From Labyrinthula sp. Ha (Eukaryota > Sar > Bigyra > Labyrinthulida > Labyrinthulaceae): a stretch of 64,000 nucleotides of DNA. Numbering within the stretch: position 1 is the first letter of the stretch; every line of letters starts with the position of its first letter. A model generated the notes under the pieces. That model saw nothing but the letters and a program-made list of their open reading frames with translations. It made no database searches and was not told the origin of the DNA. The position numbers and the translations under genes were made by a program. Below are positions 12,824 to 25,100 of the stretch, one piece after another. The stretch is from the NCBI GenBank assembly GCA_015227615.1, contig JAALGZ010000007.1:1736001-1800000 (forward strand), read 5' to 3'.

Positions 12824-15240
12824 GAAATGAAAGCTGACACAGCATCTATACAACAAAAGACTTCAATAGGCAAGCTTTATAATTTTTCAATCTCTAGGCT
12901 GTCTGAATTAGCACCCCTAAGTTTACCTGTGCTAGATTACGGAAACGTATTAAGCTATGCCTTTGGCCTCTGCAGGAATACGTGTGTTTGGTTGACGTGT
13001 ATTCTGATAATATGTATCTAAATCAAATTATTCATATTTTCTCTCTGGTTTACATCTGATTATCAGCAACCAACAAGAAATGGTGGGGAACCATGAGAAT
13101 CAATCGATAAGAAAAATATAGGCAATAAAGTTGTGAACGAAGCAAAATGCATCCCTAGTGTCGGTTAAAGTTTCAAGTAGAAGGAGTGGATCAAAGTTCG
13201 GTTACACACTGGATTCTATTCGTTCTATTTGCTTAGGAACAATTAGAAACGTTTTTCCGAATGGAAAGTACTCCCCTAGTTACTTTATTTTACTGCCAAC
13301 ATATTGCTCTGTAAGTGGTAAGTAACCTAGTCTAAGAACTTCCAGTTCTTACATCCCGGATAAGCACTCAAGGGACTGTACTTAGCGCTGCTTACTATCT
13401 CTAAATTCTAATTGTGTATCCAAGAAGTAATTTTTCAAAGATGTTGAGTCAAGTTGAGTTTTGATAAGGTCACACCAATTTACCTCTGAGAGCCTGTACA
13501 GGGTGATTTTGAAAACAAATTTATTTGGGATAAATGTCTGACCTACAGCGACTATGAGCAGTATGACTTGGAATTCATGGACTAGAAAAACATTGAAAGC
13601 TTTTGTCTAGTTTTTATTCAACTATAACAACGTGTTTCCTCTAACTTACTGTCCATTTGTTTGCTCTCTTGCAAAATTCTCCTATGTCGCAGCCGCACGG
13701 TAATGTGACACCCTTCATTGGGGCTCCATCACAACCATGGCATAATTTTTCATTCCTTGACTTTGTGGCCTTAAACAAATCATTTCGATCTCAATTCTCA
13801 TGTAACAAGAGCTGGTTTATTACTACTAAGGAGAACTTGGCATTCCACCCCCTTCAACTTTTTCGGGATTTTCCAGTAATCCCTATCGATACAGTAATTG
13901 CTCCATTGAATTGGTTCTTACAGGAGAGCCGCATTGAGGTATTTGTCGTCGTTAGGCGGTACATGCTTGTTTCAAGTCATTGATTTGACCTGATAACGCA
14001 ATTATGGTAACAGTTAATCCGTTCAACTTGAAAAAAATCAAACTTGGTTGAGAAAAATCCAGCATTCCTGGGGGTGACTTACCCAAGGTAAAATTGCCTA
14101 AGTAAAGAAGTGGTCATGAATTATAACGCAATTCTCTCCTCGAAAACAATAAGCCCCTAGCTGTACTGTTTAGTGCATCCCCAAAATTAATAGAGGCTTG
14201 AGCTGTTAAGATTGCATGGTGGTTGTCCCCTCCTTACTGATAGTTTGAATTAATACAGACCTCTTGCTGTAAATAGGAGGCCCTCGGGGTTTCTTAATAA
14301 AATAAGTACAAAAGTTTCCGCCACACTTGTACACTTGTTAATATCTGAACTATCCCGATTCGAATCATACAGGTCATTCAGTAGCTCTAGAGTGTACTAA
14401 ACAAGAGAATGCGAATCTTTAAAGTTAGGAAAAATACAATTCAGATCAATTTAAGGTAATATTGAGGTTGAAATATTTGTCGAGCTGATGTTTTTAGGAT
14501 AACATATTCTAAACTTGCATTTCTCCTTAGTGTTCGCTATGAAACAAGAATGTCTTATCTATGACAATCTACCTTTCCTCTAAATATCACAAGAATTTGG
14601 GCTCTTTAAAGGTTTTATTTAGATGAACTTAAATTTTCCCTTGTGCACGTAATAATGAACTCATTTAGTGTAATTTCACTAGTGTATGTTCCATCATCTA
14701 GACTAGCTTATGAATTTCAATCATTTACGGTAGGGTCTTTATTCTAATATGCAATGCTCAGTAGTTGACTTTCAACAACAGCAATGGCGCTGAAAGAAAA
14801 CTTGGTAGTAAGGACTAAACTCTTTGTTTATCTGGAAAAGGTTCTATTGTTCCAGTATACATGGGAATTTCTCCACTCAATAAATGAGATTTCAATCATA
14901 ACTTGCTGCGGTACTCGGTTAATTTCATATCCTGAAAATGGTAGCACATGCTCCGCCGCGTATTAGACTGCAATTAATAAGGAGGTGAGATAATATCATC
15001 ACTGTTTTGTCCATTTTTAACTAAGGCATTTTCTCACAATGGAAGAATTCCATGTTTGTATTTGTCCAATCATTGAACATTAAAGAGTTAAATAAGTGCT
15101 CAAATTTATACAAAACCTTCAACAGTGATAATACTTAATTGAAAATAACTTCACTTCCTTCTTTGGTTGATCTTAACAGATAGTCATTTTTCTCAAACTG
15201 ATATCTTCTACTATCATCTAAAATAAGGAAAAACTGATCA
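12824..15240. other. Intergenic stretch with a repeat fragment
   Basis: No gene recognised. A 108-codon open frame at 13657-13983 has no known motif. Bases 13030-13150 resemble part of the dispersed repeat at 28490-28950. The right end merges into the terminal repeat of the Copia fossil. Confidence 0.4.
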
Positions 15241-15249
15241 TAAAATAAG

Positions 15250-18200
15250 ATACAACGAAGAAATGAAACTAAAGTGAGCATAGAGCTGAATTTCTTGATC
15301 TCCATATTCTATATTCAGGATCTTTGTTAATAGAACTTGTTTCAATGGTTTATTGTTTTCCTCTAAGGAGTAGATACTATGTATAGGCGGTATTCTTCTT
15401 TTTTATACCAAGGAATACTTCAAAGGCTAAGAAATAATAAAAGAGACTTTCAACCTGGTTCTGAAAATAGGTGAAGAGCCAAATTAAAATAGAATGGATG
15501 CAGAGAAGTCTACTAGATACCTCTTCAGGAGCCCCATGGAGATTTTTATCTGTAGGAACGACGAGTGGAATCCCAGTTTACAGAACTTGGACTCTGAAAC
15601 TGGTTCACCAAAGGCAGTCGACTAAAAGTCACTGATAGTGAGTTAGTGGCCGCCCGAAAGGCTAGGTACCTGGCAAGGCTGCAAAATTCGATAGATAACA
15701 ACCTCGTTATCCACTTAGTTCATCTAAATGTAGCACATCAAATCAACAAGGATGTCAAACTTATATTCCCAGGGAAAGTAAAATCTGAAATCTTAAAAGT
15801 CAATAAGCAGTTTTCAGAACTAAAATTTAAAGAAAATTATTATTGACTGGTCATCACCTTCATTCACTTGACGTCAATACTTAAGAACCTTGGCAAGAAA
15901 CTCGACTATAGAGATTTTCTAATGCTGATTTTTGACAAGATCTTACGAGGGATCCTTAATTTTTCATATAAAAAAATGCCATCAAAAATACTGTTGTGGA
16001 CTACCTGATTTGCTTAGCAATAGTATTGATCCATTGATACGATATTCGCTTGAAAGGAATTATATCACCGCACTGAGATTTCAATTATGCTCTCCTCTTT
16101 AAGACAAAGCAAAAAGTACCCGAGATGTACTTTTACTCATAAAAGTAGGAGATTTTTTGAGGTGTTATGAGTGTGAACAAATAGGGTATCTTCGTCGAAA
16201 CGATCTTCACAGGAAACAGATGAGTTGCCTACACACCAACAACTCAGTGATATAGCACAGAGCCTTAAACAATGCAGAGGATTCGAGTAAATTGAGAGCT
16301 ATTTTTGTTGCTTTTACCTCGAAAAATTAGAAGGAAATATATTCGACTATCTTCATAGTGGATTTAGAAGTTTTATACCAGTTCTCTGAAAATAAAGATT
16401 TATTCAAAGCTCTTGATCAATGCCAGCCACAACTTGCTTCTGTATTACTTGTAGAAGTATTTTTAACTACAAAGAATGTGTCAATTTTCATTGTAAAGAA
16501 AACAGAAAATTGAAGTAAGAGAGACTTTCTTGAACGAAGCAATCCCAAGCCTCATATAAGTTTCTTAGTTAAGTTCTAAAGCTCTTGCAGTCTTGTTTGA
16601 AATCGATTATTGTGTTGTAGAAAATCACCTTTCCAGCTTCTTCCTGTAAGTACTAATTGAAGATGTGATTGTAGTAATAAATTGCAAACCGAACATACCA
16701 CTATTACCGATATAAAAAAGTTGACACAGTAAATTCGATCATACTACATCTGGAAACATACATATATATATATTTGTCAGCTAACGAAGTTATCGGTCTT
16801 TTAATGGAAGAATATAAGGAATTATGTAAGAGTTGTACTAAATGAAAATTCGACACAATAATGCAATCGTATCGGAGCTCTAACACCATAAGAAACCCAC
16901 GTGAACCCATCTCTGTAGACTCAGTTGGACTTTTTACATAGAGTTTGGAGAAGTCTATAGAGGCTTTAGTTTTAACTTGCATCCATTCAATTTTCTATGG
17001 GTGTTAAGTTTCAAGAACTGGTCGGATATTGCACAGATTATAGTAAAACATGTAACTATATTAGAGAGACAATCGTCTGGAGAACTGGTGTACTTCCAAG
17101 ATGAGAACGCGTTGAAGCTTAAATGAGAGGATTTACCTTCATTCAAGAGCTTAGGATTGATCGTAGATATTTGATTCCGTACGTTCACAAAAAATGGGAT
17201 AGTTGGGGGCTAATTTACTAATAGTGCCTCTGTGGGCAACGTTAGAGTATCTAAACTTTTTAGTGAAATATTGGTCGCTACAGTTACAAGCTTCGAGCCT
17301 TATTCAGAATAGAGTTGATGATATTCAAACTGAGCAGAGACCGTTTCAAAAACTAAGAAGCTGTACACTAAATACCCCTAACATAAGAGTATTTGAGAGC
17401 ATATGACATGTCCAACTAACTAGGGAATTTAGAGGTAAACTTCATGACCCTGGGGTAAAAGTTTGTCTTGTTATTTTATCCAAAACCCCATCAATGTTCG
17501 ACATTCATGGTTTTATCTAGGGTTTCTTATCGTAACCGTATCTACGATAATTAACGGAATTTTCCGTTAAGTTTTATTTTCGTAATAGTAAGTAAAATTT
17601 GGACGTCTTATTTTCCGATAGTTAACGGTAAGCATGATAAGAAACCCTGGTTTTATCCACAAGTAAGATATTCCCAAATATATTTTTAATTCTTAACAAG
17701 AACAAACTTTCTAACGCTAATGGCTCGGATGAACTCATTGAAGGTATTGAAATAGAAAATCCTAAATAATTTATAGAGAGAAGCATCCTAATTGAAAATA
17801 TCTAATCATCCAGCGACCAACGCTCATCTGCAGAGATTGATTCAAACATAGAAAATATCGAATTTGAATAACAAAATGAGTTATTTGTTGAAAAAGAAAC
17901 TGAAACAGTATCGTTACTAGATAGAAAATTTGAAATATCGACGGATAATATAATCGAAAGCAACCGCAAAAGGGTCCAATAAGCAAAGGTGGCTATTGGT
18001 TTAGGATTGAAGCAACTGAACGAATTGTTCAGCTCAGAGATTAGAGAAAGATGGATTGATGTGCACGTAAAAAATTTAAATTCGCAAAAGAGTGTAAGAA
18101 AGCTGAACATCGTAGACAAGTCGGATGGCGTTCAAATTATTCGTTTCCGTGAATTTTTTGAATTGAAGAATGAGCAAAACACCCAACTCACCAGAATGAA

Positions 18201-19715
18201 AGTCCAATTGACTTCACGGAGAGAATTAGTAAACGACAAAGAACGGTAATACTTCCGGTTGTATCTCCTTAGTTTATTAAGTTATTGTTGAGGATAAGTT
18301 GGAGTAGTAACTGTATCATCAGACAAGCTGTTGTTACCAGCGCCTACCTTTACGGCAGCTTAGACTCATCAGTCTACATTCAACTACACCAAGATCAAAT
18401 AATGAGAACCAAAAAATATTTGAAGGTCTATAGATGCCAGGCTAGCATTCATGGACTGAAACAAAGTGAGAAAATATGGTTCAGGACCATAAAAAAATTC
18501 ATTAAAGGCTTAGGCCTCAAGACATCAGCTAATGGAGGAGCAGTTTACAATCGAACACTAGACGAAAACGCCCTTCTAATAGTTGTTTGCCTTGAAGACC
18601 TTGCATACACCAGCAACAAACAGGAGCTGATTAAATGCTTAGAAAAAGTGCTGTCAGCAAAGTTCCAGGTATAGTAAGCTGAACCTAACAATAAATTCAT
18701 TGGGTTGAAAATAGAAAGACAGGGTGAAGTATTATGGCTACATACAAAAAGTAAGCTAATTGATCTTGTTGCAGAAAGTAATATGAAGGAAGATGAAGCG
18801 GCAGATATTAGCATCCCCAAGATCATAAACCCTGGAGTACCAACTGATGATAACATTAGTTTACGCAAACTGCAGAAAATAGTCAACAAATTAACGTGTC
18901 TTGCAAATGATTTGAGTTTAGATGTGTGTTTTGCAGTTAACTTTGTATCAAGAAACCGAGGCAGAAAAAAGCTCTGACTTTTTAGAATGTCAAGAAGGGT
19001 TTTAAGATAGTTACCGAATACCAAAAACTTTGCAAACAGGGTATAGCCAGAGAAAAATTTTATCTTAGAAGAATTTAGCGCAGCTTCTTTCGCAGATTTT
19101 ATCCAAGATGTAATTAAATCGATTGGAGTATATATTATTTATATTGGAAACGCCCCTGTTTCGTGGAAATGTAGGAAAGTGAAATGGGTTTCTACATCTT
19201 CAAGAGTTCCTGAGTATTAAGCATTCCATGAGGTGGAGAAAAAAGTTTTACATTTATTCTATGTTCTGAGAGACTTTCTTTGTGTTCCAACTGGCAACTG
19301 CAAATATTTTGTTATTCTAAGACAGTTAGAGATCATTTAAAAGCAAAAACCCCTGGTAATGCAACAAGGTATTTTGGTATTAAGTCTTCCTTAATTCAAC
19401 AAGTAAATGAATAACATTTTTGCTCAAGCCCAGGCAGTAGGAACGAATGAGAATACTGCACTTTTTTTTGGAAAAGTTAAGAGAAGCTAGAATTTAAGAA
19501 ATAATATGCTCCACAGCTCATTATAACTACGGAGGAGCATACTGTATTCACGATAGTTATAGATAGAACCTACTTTCGAGGTTTTCTTCTTTTCCTTTAA
19601 TGAGGAGGATAGATATATGTATTGTCAATGTAATTGATTGTCTCACCAAAGGAGACTTTAACACCTAAGATATAATAAGAGCGGATTTCAACCTTATTCT
19701 GAAAAACACTTCAGA
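15250..19715 (+). mobile_element. Ty1/Copia-type retrotransposon fossil
   Basis: Pieces lie in Copia order on the plus strand: a gag-like start near 15494, a zinc-knuckle-like segment near 16160, a protease-like region about 16330-16500, integrase-like remains about 16850-17450, reverse transcriptase at about 18285-18980 (family-typical IHGLKQ and, further on, AVNFVSR), and an RNase H-like region at about 19030-19420. The ends are similar: about 15250-15475 and 19510-19715 align over most of their length (both finish near TTCAACC...TTCTGAAAA), as expected of diverged LTRs. The element is broken many times, and its LTRs differ widely, so it is old. A 131-bp MITE has inserted into it. Confidence 0.75.
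17518..17648. mobile_element. 131-bp MITE with 9-bp target duplication (Mutator-like type)
   Basis: The ends are inverted copies: AGGGTTTCTTATC at 17519 and GATAAGAAACCCT at the right end (13 perfect bases, with ACCGT repeated shortly inside). The element is flanked by an exact 9-bp direct repeat, GGTTTTATC, at 17509-17517 and 17649-17657. Internally TAACGGAA TT TTCCGTTA forms a further hairpin. A 9-bp duplication is characteristic of Mutator-like transposons; this copy has no coding capacity and would depend on a transposase elsewhere. It sits within the Copia fossil, so it inserted later. Confidence 0.85.
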
Positions 19716-19809
19716 AACACTAAAGCCTTCAATTAAGCGATATAGAAGTCTAGCTTAAACTTCAGAGAAAAAAAAAGGGTAAGAGTATATGTTGGGTTTC
19801 AACATTCCT

Positions 19810-22059
19810 TTACTCAACTTTATCAAGGTGTCCATATATATTCACCCTGTAATTTAACTCATTTAGTATAATTTTTTCATTCTCCTTTCCAAGGTACCTT
19901 TGGAAAATTATCTTTCTTTCCTCTTTAGACTTTTTTTTTCGATTCTTAAATATTTCCTCCCACTGTTCACTTGTCTTTCTAAGGCTTAAAAACTTCTCTA
20001 GAGCTTCAATTTCTATACCTAGCTTGCTAGCCAGCTTATTAATCTTGATCTTGTTGTTGTATTCAATATACTGAAAAAAGGTTAGTTTAGCTCCGGTCAA
20101 ATCAATTTCTTTTTCCTTGTTAAATATATACATTCTTTGGGGTTCCGTAAGGGCAAGTTCCCAAAATTTTTTTGAGGTAAGTCCATGTTCTGGATCTAAG
20201 ACAGGTTCCTCTAATGAAGACACAGAAAACTCTTCAGAGGGAACAAAAGCGATTTCGTCATCAGTAAGATTTTCTTCTATTTGTTGTTCTATTGATTCAG
20301 GTGACAGATGACTTGCCGATACATGAACCTCTTCATCTACTTCTGAAAGAGTGTCGACAGGTGTAGCTTCGCTAACCTCTTCTTTTTGTTGATGAGATTT
20401 AGAAAGCATACATGTTGGTGGTTTGTAAATCTCATCTTCCAACTCTAAGGTAGCGATGTCGGATGTATCAAGCTTCTTATCTTCATTATTATCTTGTTCC
20501 TTAGTAATGTGTAATCTGGGTTCAAGAATTTGTGTTAGAGTTCTTTTTCGCTTCTTCATTGGGATATATTTATTATTCTTCAGCAGTGACAAACCCTTCT
20601 TTTGGTTCATTGCTAAATGCTCACGGGGGGTAACTACACTCTGCTGAAGAACGAGAGCAGGCTTACGAGTAATTTTTGGTATAGTTCGAGGAAAGTTTTT
20701 TAACTCTTTCTTTCCAGTTTTTTTTTTTCCAATAGGCTTATTTTCTTTTAAATTTTTATCAAGAGGTTGAGATATTGAGGTTATAGTCATATTTTTTTTG
20801 TTTGTCTTGATTCTCATAAATTTATCCAATTTAAGAGAGCTTCTTTCTTTTGACTCGACATCAACAGCTGGAGTTGATTCAGATTGAGTCTTAGAACTTC
20901 TAATGTTTGAAACATTTCGCTTCATAACAGTACTATCTTCTTTCTCAGTCGATTCAATCTCTCTCATTAGAAGCCTTGTTTCTTCATTTTCTATCTCTGG
21001 CGCAGGTTTTATATTTCTCTCCTTAAAGAGAAACTTAAAAGATTTGTTATCAGTTTTCTTCGGTTCCATTGACCTATATTTCGAGAACCCAGTTGGCTTA
21101 GAAAACTTAAGAAACAAGTTCTTTTTTTCTAGAAGTACTTGGATAGCTTGCCTAAAAGTTGTTCTAATGTTCTTTCCCAAGAAGTCACTATCATCCAGCC
21201 TTGGAAAACAAAATAAATTTGGATTCTTTCTTGCAACATATTGAAATTCATGAAGCAAAATTAGTGCACTCTTCCTGTTCAGCTTTCTAGTTAAGAGATC
21301 ATAATACTTATCAACCGAATTCTTGCAACTAAAATCCAGGTTTCCTAAGAATGGTTTACGTATAAGAAAGAGAGAAAACGCCGTTTCTTTCGTTAAATTA
21401 AGAATAAAGAATTCACAAAAACTAAACATGAGTTCAGAGAAAATTGTCGTGTCTTCGATATTTCTTTCTCGCTTTAGTTTGAAATAGAAAAAACGATCAA
21501 AAACTACTGATAGATAAAGAGAGGATATCAATTTTTCACTGTATAGCAGAACAAGATGGAAGTCAAGACTGCTGTCATCATAAAAAGAAGCTGGAAGGTC
21601 GCCACTGTGCAAAACTCGGAGAAGTTCGTCCTCTATTGTAAATTTTAAAGTTTTGAAATCATTGTCTTCAAAGAAAAATAAAAAGTGAGAATACGGTTCG
21701 TGCCTTTGAAAATGTCTGTTCGACTTCTTCTGAAATTCCTTGGCCATTTCTTGTTTCAATATAACTCCAAGAATAAATCCTCTAGGTAAACGTTTTCCAC
21801 AAATGAGTAATTTGGACAAGTGCATAGTAAGAATACTACATAGAATATTAGGGCCTGTGGAAACATCCGGAAGAAGCCTCCGTTTTATTTCTCTTCGCCT
21901 CTCCTTTACAACTTTCTTCTGCTGCTTCTCTTGGGTGTATCTTTGAGTCTCTTTCACTTCCCGTTTTCCTGTGTTTAGCATTTCTTTTGATATGGCTTTA
22001 GGACCTTGTTGCAAGTGGGATGCAAGTTGTTTCAGCATCTTGGAATTTCTACTGGTCAT
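19810..22059 (-). CDS. Large hypothetical protein, Lys/Glu-rich
   Basis: A single open frame runs far longer than chance allows in this base composition. The first in-frame ATG is at 22059, giving 749 residues to a TGA at 19810. The frame stays open further upstream to about 22190 without an ATG; translated, that stretch looks like a hydrophobic leader (LLLLALFS), so an unseen 5' exon is possible. Residues about 60-330 are aromatic- and Leu-rich and look folded; about 350-640 are Ser/Lys/Glu-rich and probably disordered, with basic clusters such as KKKTGKK and KKRKRT; the last 120 are helical and charged. I recognise no family or catalytic motif. The 3' end lies beside the Copia fossil but nothing in it looks retroelement-derived. 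Confidence 0.7.
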   Translation of the reverse strand: MTSRNSKMLKQLASHLQQGPKAISKEMLNTGKREVKETQRYTQEKQQKKVVKERRREIKRRLLPDVSTGPNILCSILTMHLSKLLICGKRLPRGFILGVILKQEMAKEFQKKSNRHFQRHEPYSHFLFFFEDNDFKTLKFTIEDELLRVLHSGDLPASFYDDSSLDFHLVLLYSEKLISSLYLSVVFDRFFYFKLKRERNIEDTTIFSELMFSFCEFFILNLTKETAFSLFLIRKPFLGNLDFSCKNSVDKYYDLLTRKLNRKSALILLHEFQYVARKNPNLFCFPRLDDSDFLGKNIRTTFRQAIQVLLEKKNLFLKFSKPTGFSKYRSMEPKKTDNKSFKFLFKERNIKPAPEIENEETRLLMREIESTEKEDSTVMKRNVSNIRSSKTQSESTPAVDVESKERSSLKLDKFMRIKTNKKNMTITSISQPLDKNLKENKPIGKKKTGKKELKNFPRTIPKITRKPALVLQQSVVTPREHLAMNQKKGLSLLKNNKYIPMKKRKRTLTQILEPRLHITKEQDNNEDKKLDTSDIATLELEDEIYKPPTCMLSKSHQQKEEVSEATPVDTLSEVDEEVHVSASHLSPESIEQQIEENLTDDEIAFVPSEEFSVSSLEEPVLDPEHGLTSKKFWELALTEPQRMYIFNKEKEIDLTGAKLTFFQYIEYNNKIKINKLASKLGIEIEALEKFLSLRKTSEQWEEIFKNRKKKSKEERKIIFQRYLGKENEKIILNELNYRVNIYGHLDKVE

Positions 22060-22199
22060 TGTTGATTTCCCTGTGAGATCTGAATCAGAATAACTGTTCA
22101 ACAGAACCCCTCTTGAATTTGCAGTAATGCATCCTTGTGAAAACAGAGCAAGAAGCAGTAGAGGGAACGATTTTTACCAGGCTGGTCAGGATTAAACCA

Positions 22200-25100
22200 C
22201 TAGATATGATTGGATTATATAAATTTCTAAAAGATAAAACAACCGAGATATACAAATTGTTTTGATCAAAATCAAATAGTATGAAAGAACGGTTGAAGAA
22301 AGAGAAGCACGATCCAGTGAAGTAAGTACAGGATAAATAGGAAACTGAATATGATATTACATAAACATAGCAGAGGTATAATAAGGGAGAATAAAGTAAA
22401 GCGTTTTATTCAACATGAAGAATCCGATAAATAATGATGAACGACCGGCGAAGGTTTACTCTGTGAAGGTTCCTGTTGCTACTATAGGGCCTGCTCTTGT
22501 CCAAAATGCATATTCCAGAAAATAGCGGCAACCTAAAACTAACAGAAGAAAAAAGCTGAAAAAAAATAAAGAATTTTAAGGCTCATTGGCTGGAGGGAAT
22601 AGGAATCATATTTTCCTGTTTTCATAGGCTAGAGAAAGGAAGTTAATGTAGAGTCAAAACAGTCAGTGGTTGGGAAATCAGGAGCCAAAGCCAATTAACC
22701 TTACAAAAATTTATTAAACTTTCCGATTCTAATTCATGGTGGGAATAAGAACTTTTATATATATACCTTGAAGAAACACATTCAATAAAAAAAACTCATT
22801 TATATGAAAGCAGGTTGCAAATTTAAGACAAAAACTCAGGTATGTAAGAGGAGAAAGCATATTTAAAGATTCATTGTGAAGGGGAAGAGGTTTTGTTTTT
22901 AGAAGTATAACTAGACTTTCACTTAAATTTAACAGAAGAGCTATCAATGTGTCGTGTATAAGGTTAGTTTTCATTATATAGGGAAAGTAACAAAAAGCAA
23001 GAATACAACAATATTTGAAATAGGTTTTCACTGGAATTTCTTAACTCTTTCTAGATTCTTAGAGTTCTAAAGATGCATGAAGTTTTTTCCAAGATTAAAA
23101 CAGTTTAGCTTAGGTTATGGTTTACTTTTACTTCTTTTCTTTTTCTTCCGTGGTGGCAATATGTTTTATCAAGAGAGTTGTGATAATGAGATCTGCACGC
23201 CAGGAAAGTTTCCATAAGTATTGTCCCCTGGTGCATGTGCTATAAACAGAAACGTTGCATATGCTCTTAGCAATCAATCATCAGTGGCTGCTTTGGATTC
23301 ACTCCTGTAACGGTACAGATGTACACCTCAAATGACCTCACTCCTCTTCTTACATAGATTTGTACAATTAATCTACAATCTTAAGTTTAGTGCCTTAAGT
23401 GTTTCTCTCTTCATCTCAACGCATTCATCATTATATTTTAGTTAAAGATTTCCTGAAGATAACAGTAGGAAACTCATGATCTAAAGCTACTTCATCAGCA
23501 AATATTACACTTTCTACCACACTTAAATACTTAAACATCTTAAGTTTCTCTTCATCTACGTAAAAAGAAATATTCTTTCAGTTGCGCTTGACTAAACTTT
23601 TTATGAAACATGTTCAAGTGACTTCGTCCAAAAACATAGTTACAAACTTTTAGATCAAATATTATATGTAGTCCAAGAGGAAAGAAACTTTAGAAGGAGA
23701 ATAAAATAGGTTAAATCTTTCTAACATTCTCTTCTTCAAAAAAACTTTTGTGTTTTTTTGAAATGTTATTTATCAATGGTTTACTCCACATAAAATAATA
23801 TTCAAAAATGTATTAAGTAACTCCAAGAAGCACTTCTGGTGAAGATCCTCGATATATGGTTTGCTTCTGGTGTTTCGCAGTTTTTTCTTTCTCTTAAGCT
23901 ACTTCTGCCTATGGTTAAGAGCTCGGGTTTTTCATTTATTAACACTCGTATTTGTTTTGGATTCTGGTCTTTGTGGTTGATAGTCTAATAATACCAAGGA
24001 AAACAAGTGATCTGAACCAGGTTAACCGAAAAGCTATCATATCAAGCCCATATGTTATGCGTGGATAAATTACATGCCCAGCGCTACATTGATATACCGT
24101 TATACCATGCTGCTGTCGAGGCAGTGTCTAGAAAAGGAACTCTGGTTTTATTATTGTGATATTAAGCCTATGGAGTATAGTAATTTTTCCCTGAATTAAA
24201 CCTTGACCGGATGCACCTCTCTAAACTAAATATTTTCTTCCATTCTAATTTCTGTTTATCTTTCAAGTATCCGATGTCTTTAACTGATTCCGATAGTAAA
24301 CCTTACTTTCATTTGTTGGTACTTTTGGCATCTCTGTGGAAACATCAAATTATGTCCTCTCGCTTTCGATGTACTTAAACAGTAATAAGAATTTTTACAT
24401 ATCATCTATGAAGTACCTTCTTTTTTTTTATTAATTTCCTGATCAAGATAGTCTTTTTATTGTTTAGTAAGACCTTATCCTCATTAATTGCTTCTTTCTT
24501 AAGAACCAAAATACCATAATCGCTGTCAAATCAAACATATGTCCTCTCCAAAAAGACTAGTGAGCAGAGTTTTCTCTAGCGAATCCATAGGTTCTCTTCT
24601 TCTTTAAACCTTTTCGTCATTTTTCGTGATATGCTGCATAGGTTTTATAGTATATATAGCTTCTCGTATAGCTTCTCTGCTGGAGCTGACTGTTGTCTCT
24701 CAAAAATAATCCATTAGTATATCTTGTTACAATTGTGTTAGACATTGTCCTTCGACTAAACTCACCGTAACAAACAATTTCTTTCTGCTTAACCTTTGGC
24801 ACAGTTTCTTTTAAAGATGTTGAATGTCTCTCTACCGGATGATGTTGTAGGTGATGAGGAAATCATCTCTTGGAAGACCACAATAACCGGCTCCAGAGTT
24901 GAAAGCTCTGTATTATTCACTTTGAATGGGGTATTTCCTTCAGAGAAACTCTGTGTTGCAAATAATATCTGATTATTTTCCCATCTGCATCAAAATTTTA
25001 CTGACTCATTGGTGTAATTAGCTAAGAATTTGACAGAGTTCTGTACTGTCATTTTATGCCTGAGTTGTCATTATACCCCCGCAAATATACCAGTTTTACG

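Noticed and set aside
13657-13983. 108-codon open frame
   Set aside because: No family, no supporting splice sites, and composition not clearly coding; left as part of the intergenic note.
23300-24900. Possible second Copia-like relic on the minus strand
   Set aside because: Only faint resemblance in short pieces and no ordered domains or end repeats; not enough to call.
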